A DNA stretch of 64,000 nucleotides from Ceratobasidium sp. AG-K (Eukaryota; Basidiomycota; Agaricomycetes; Cantharellales; Ceratobasidiaceae): the NCBI GenBank assembly GCA_037039685.1, contig JAWNGF010000016.1:372001-436000 (forward strand), given 5' to 3'. A model generated the notes under the pieces. The model worked only from the letters and a program-made list of their open reading frames with translations, did no database searches and was not told the origin of the DNA. Shown piece by piece: positions 62,046 through 64,000 of this stretch. A program made the position numbers and the translations under genes. Numbering within the stretch: the stretch's first letter is position 1; each line of letters begins with the position of its first letter.

Positions 62046-62230
62046 AGGGAAATAGCGGGGATCAGAGGCGAACTCGGCGTCCTTGAGCATGCCACCCCGC
62101 GTGGCCCCGGGAGTCTCAGTTGCGACAGACTTATGGGGGTCAAGGCCGAGGGGACGTTGATCGGTGGCGTCATGAGCTGGGTTTGTTTGCGTCGAGGTCG
62201 ATCACGTCGCTGAACATTTGAAATCATCCA
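62046..62230 (-). repeat. Dispersed repeat, copy D (short)
   Basis: The minus strand reads MTPPINVPSALTPISLSQLR, matching MTPLIEALSALTSVSPSQPR of copy C residue for residue at most positions, with matching DNA (TGACGCCAC(C/T)GATC, CTCGGCCTTGACC). It lies immediately upstream of the truncated 5' end of NLR3 and so marks the rearrangement junction. Confidence 0.6.
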
Positions 62231-63747
62231 TCTTCTCTCTGCCGCCACGCGCGACTCGCTACCCGCCCTCACACCACCAACTGGGTAAAAACCCTCACTC
62301 TCTTGGAATTGTCATGACACCACGGAGATATGCCTCAGGCATGGTCAGTTTGAACAATTACAGCCGAGCTCAAACGACACAGAGGTGCGTGTGCTATAGA
62401 CCGCCCCAGCACAATGTGAACTGACCCACGATACTTGCTCCTATCGGAATATTTCTTTGGCCTGTCTGCAAGCGTTGTGGGTACACGATGCAGATATGTA
62501 ATAATGACAAGGGCGCCCGAGCTGCCCTGGAGCCCAGACTTCTACGTGCCGATGAGGTGCAGGATAAGCAAAGGATAAGCTATAATACTATCTGCTAGCT
62601 ACGTCCCATCATGTTTCACTTTCAAATGCTAATAATAAGGTCAGTGATCTCCGTGCTATCTTCTGGTCCATATACCACTCTCCAGAGGTATCTATCTCTC
62701 CTCACTCGGGAATGCGATGTGTGCGTAACTTCCTTGCAAGTACTGTGACATAGCTTATCAATTCGAATTTGATGTCTCGATGAATATGTAGTCGAGTCGC
62801 ATCCTCCCTCCTCGCACCACCAAATGTTGACAATCTTTGACCACGACCGTCTCAATTTCGAATCAGCAACATGGCCGACATTGTGCTAGAAACACGATCG
62901 AATTGAAGCTTAACCAAAAGGCAGCAAGGTGTGTCTTGCACTTCCAGTTGGCCAGTGCGCACGGAGTCGGGGCGTGTGGCGGAGCGAACCGTAGAGCGCC
63001 AAACGGTACCACTAGTACCCCTATGTACCACGGATTCACCATGAGTATTCAATACTATGATGCTAATAGCTGACATAAAATGACATTGAGAGTACAAGAT
63101 ACGCCGCTCAGCAGCAAGTGCACTACCACATCCAAAAGCCCAGAGCTGAGCTCACACGGCGTAAGGTTACCAAACACAAAAGTCAAACGACCAAAAGACT
63201 GGGTCACGAGGGAAGCATTTAGGTTCGCCGTCATGACGGGAAATACCAGGTTATTTAGGATTTTGAAAAGTAAGTAAAAAATTGGGCCAGATGCCCACCC
63301 ATCAGTCGTGAACCGTCGTTGATCCTAGCCTGAGATTTATCAATGCTACAGTAGCACAAATGAAATCGGATGATGATACTATTCATTTCCGGCTTGCTCA
63401 CCTATTGAGATCATTTCGAATGCTACGGGAGCTCTCCGCTAGGGCACTGGTATTTTGGGCATTTTATTAGCCTGGTACCATGGTACAGATGGCTCATCTT
63501 GGTGTTTGGGCAACTTCAAAATCAAAGGGTTGAGTGCGACTAGTATATTGGAAGAGCAAGGTGTACAGAATACAGCTAGTCCAAGCACAGGCTAAACTGT
63601 GACAGGAAATTCAACCAAGTTGAAAACATGGAGGGTCTGGGAGCAGAGCTGAAAGGCAGCAGGATTGGGGGCAGACACTGTGGAGGCTAAGTGCGCTGAA
63701 TCCTAGCAATATCAGCACCAAAAACTCTTGACTTAAATTACTGGGCG
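62231..63747. other. Gene-poor region
   Basis: 1.5 kb with only short overlapping frames on both strands, none showing motifs or splicing. No RNA gene recognised. Confidence 0.5.
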
Positions 63748-63909
63748 TGTCCGCTTTCAGTGACTAATGTGCTGAAGATTATCTTCAGGAGTGACTGGGG
63801 GTCAAATAAGTTCCAAAATCTATTCAAATTTACCGTTTATGGTACTGATGACAGCCAACCATGCGCGAGATGGCTGAAAAATGATGTAATATCTCACTGA
63901 AAGCGGACA
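63748..63909. mobile_element. MITE-like element with 16-bp perfect terminal inverted repeats
   Basis: TGTCCGCTTTCAGTGA at 63748-63763 is exactly complementary to TCACTGAAAGCGGACA at 63894-63909. The 162-bp element has no coding capacity. Flanking bases give no obvious target-site duplication, so insertion is inferred only from the repeats. Confidence 0.5.
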
Positions 63910-64000
63910 TTTTTGGTTCAGTGCATTTGCTAATTTTATTCAGTAATCTGAGACTCCACAGTGATAGCGCGGTTTGTGCTCACAGACTTCCCGTAGTTAG

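Overview
The window is nuclear DNA from a filamentous basidiomycete, most likely an agaricomycete close to Rhizoctonia (Ceratobasidiaceae); the genus is inference from gene style and the rich NLR content. Evidence: genes are cut by many 45-60 nt GT-AG introns, starts sit in Kozak-like contexts, housekeeping proteins are fungal (histone H4, eL33, Bud20/ZNF593, Leo1, Hse1, Mms2, ArgJ, NDUFAF7), and there are no bacterial-style operons.

Layout. 0-9.4 kb: the 5' part of an MFS transporter, LEO1 of the Paf1 complex, a gene-poor stretch with a decayed dispersed repeat, and a 1383-residue chromodomain/coiled-coil protein. 10-17 kb: an unrecognised multi-exon gene, a P-loop kinase-like protein with an RG-rich tail, and an 829-residue disordered protein. 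18.8-34 kb: two large NACHT-WD40 (STAND/NLR) genes with 5' ends facing each other (NLR1 minus, NLR2 plus). They flank four genes: eL33, BUD20, a small membrane protein and ArgJ. 35.4-36.2 kb: a ~100 bp inverted repeat enclosing a LINE-type remnant. 36.6-48.3 kb: a compact housekeeping block: secreted metallophosphoesterase/5'-nucleotidase, histone H4, MMS2, HSE1 (ESCRT-0), an atypical kinase, the mitochondrial NDUFAF7-type methyltransferase and a coiled-coil protein. 48.3-64 kb: mostly accessory DNA with dispersed repeats, one hypothetical gene, a broken third NLR (60.3-62.0 kb) and a small terminal-inverted-repeat element.

Main biological signal: the NLR family. NLR2 is intact (six exons, 1519 aa): a short N-terminal motif, a Pro-rich linker, a helical domain, NACHT, then 14 WD units, which is two seven-bladed propellers' worth. 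The first seven units are diverged. The last seven are nearly identical at DNA level, and most differences fall in codons 4, 5 and 23-24 of the 43-residue unit. The same near-identical unit fills the array of the inverted paralogue NLR1, although the NACHT parts of the two genes have diverged. This looks like concerted evolution of a recognition surface with diversifying selection on a few positions, as known for Podospora het-d/het-e.

Caveat: at least eight otherwise conserved genes need a single-base addition in a short homopolymer to stay in frame (LEO1, eL33, HSE1, the phosphoesterase twice, and others). The assembly therefore probably carries uncorrected indels, and frame breaks alone, including those in NLR1, should not be read as pseudogenisation.
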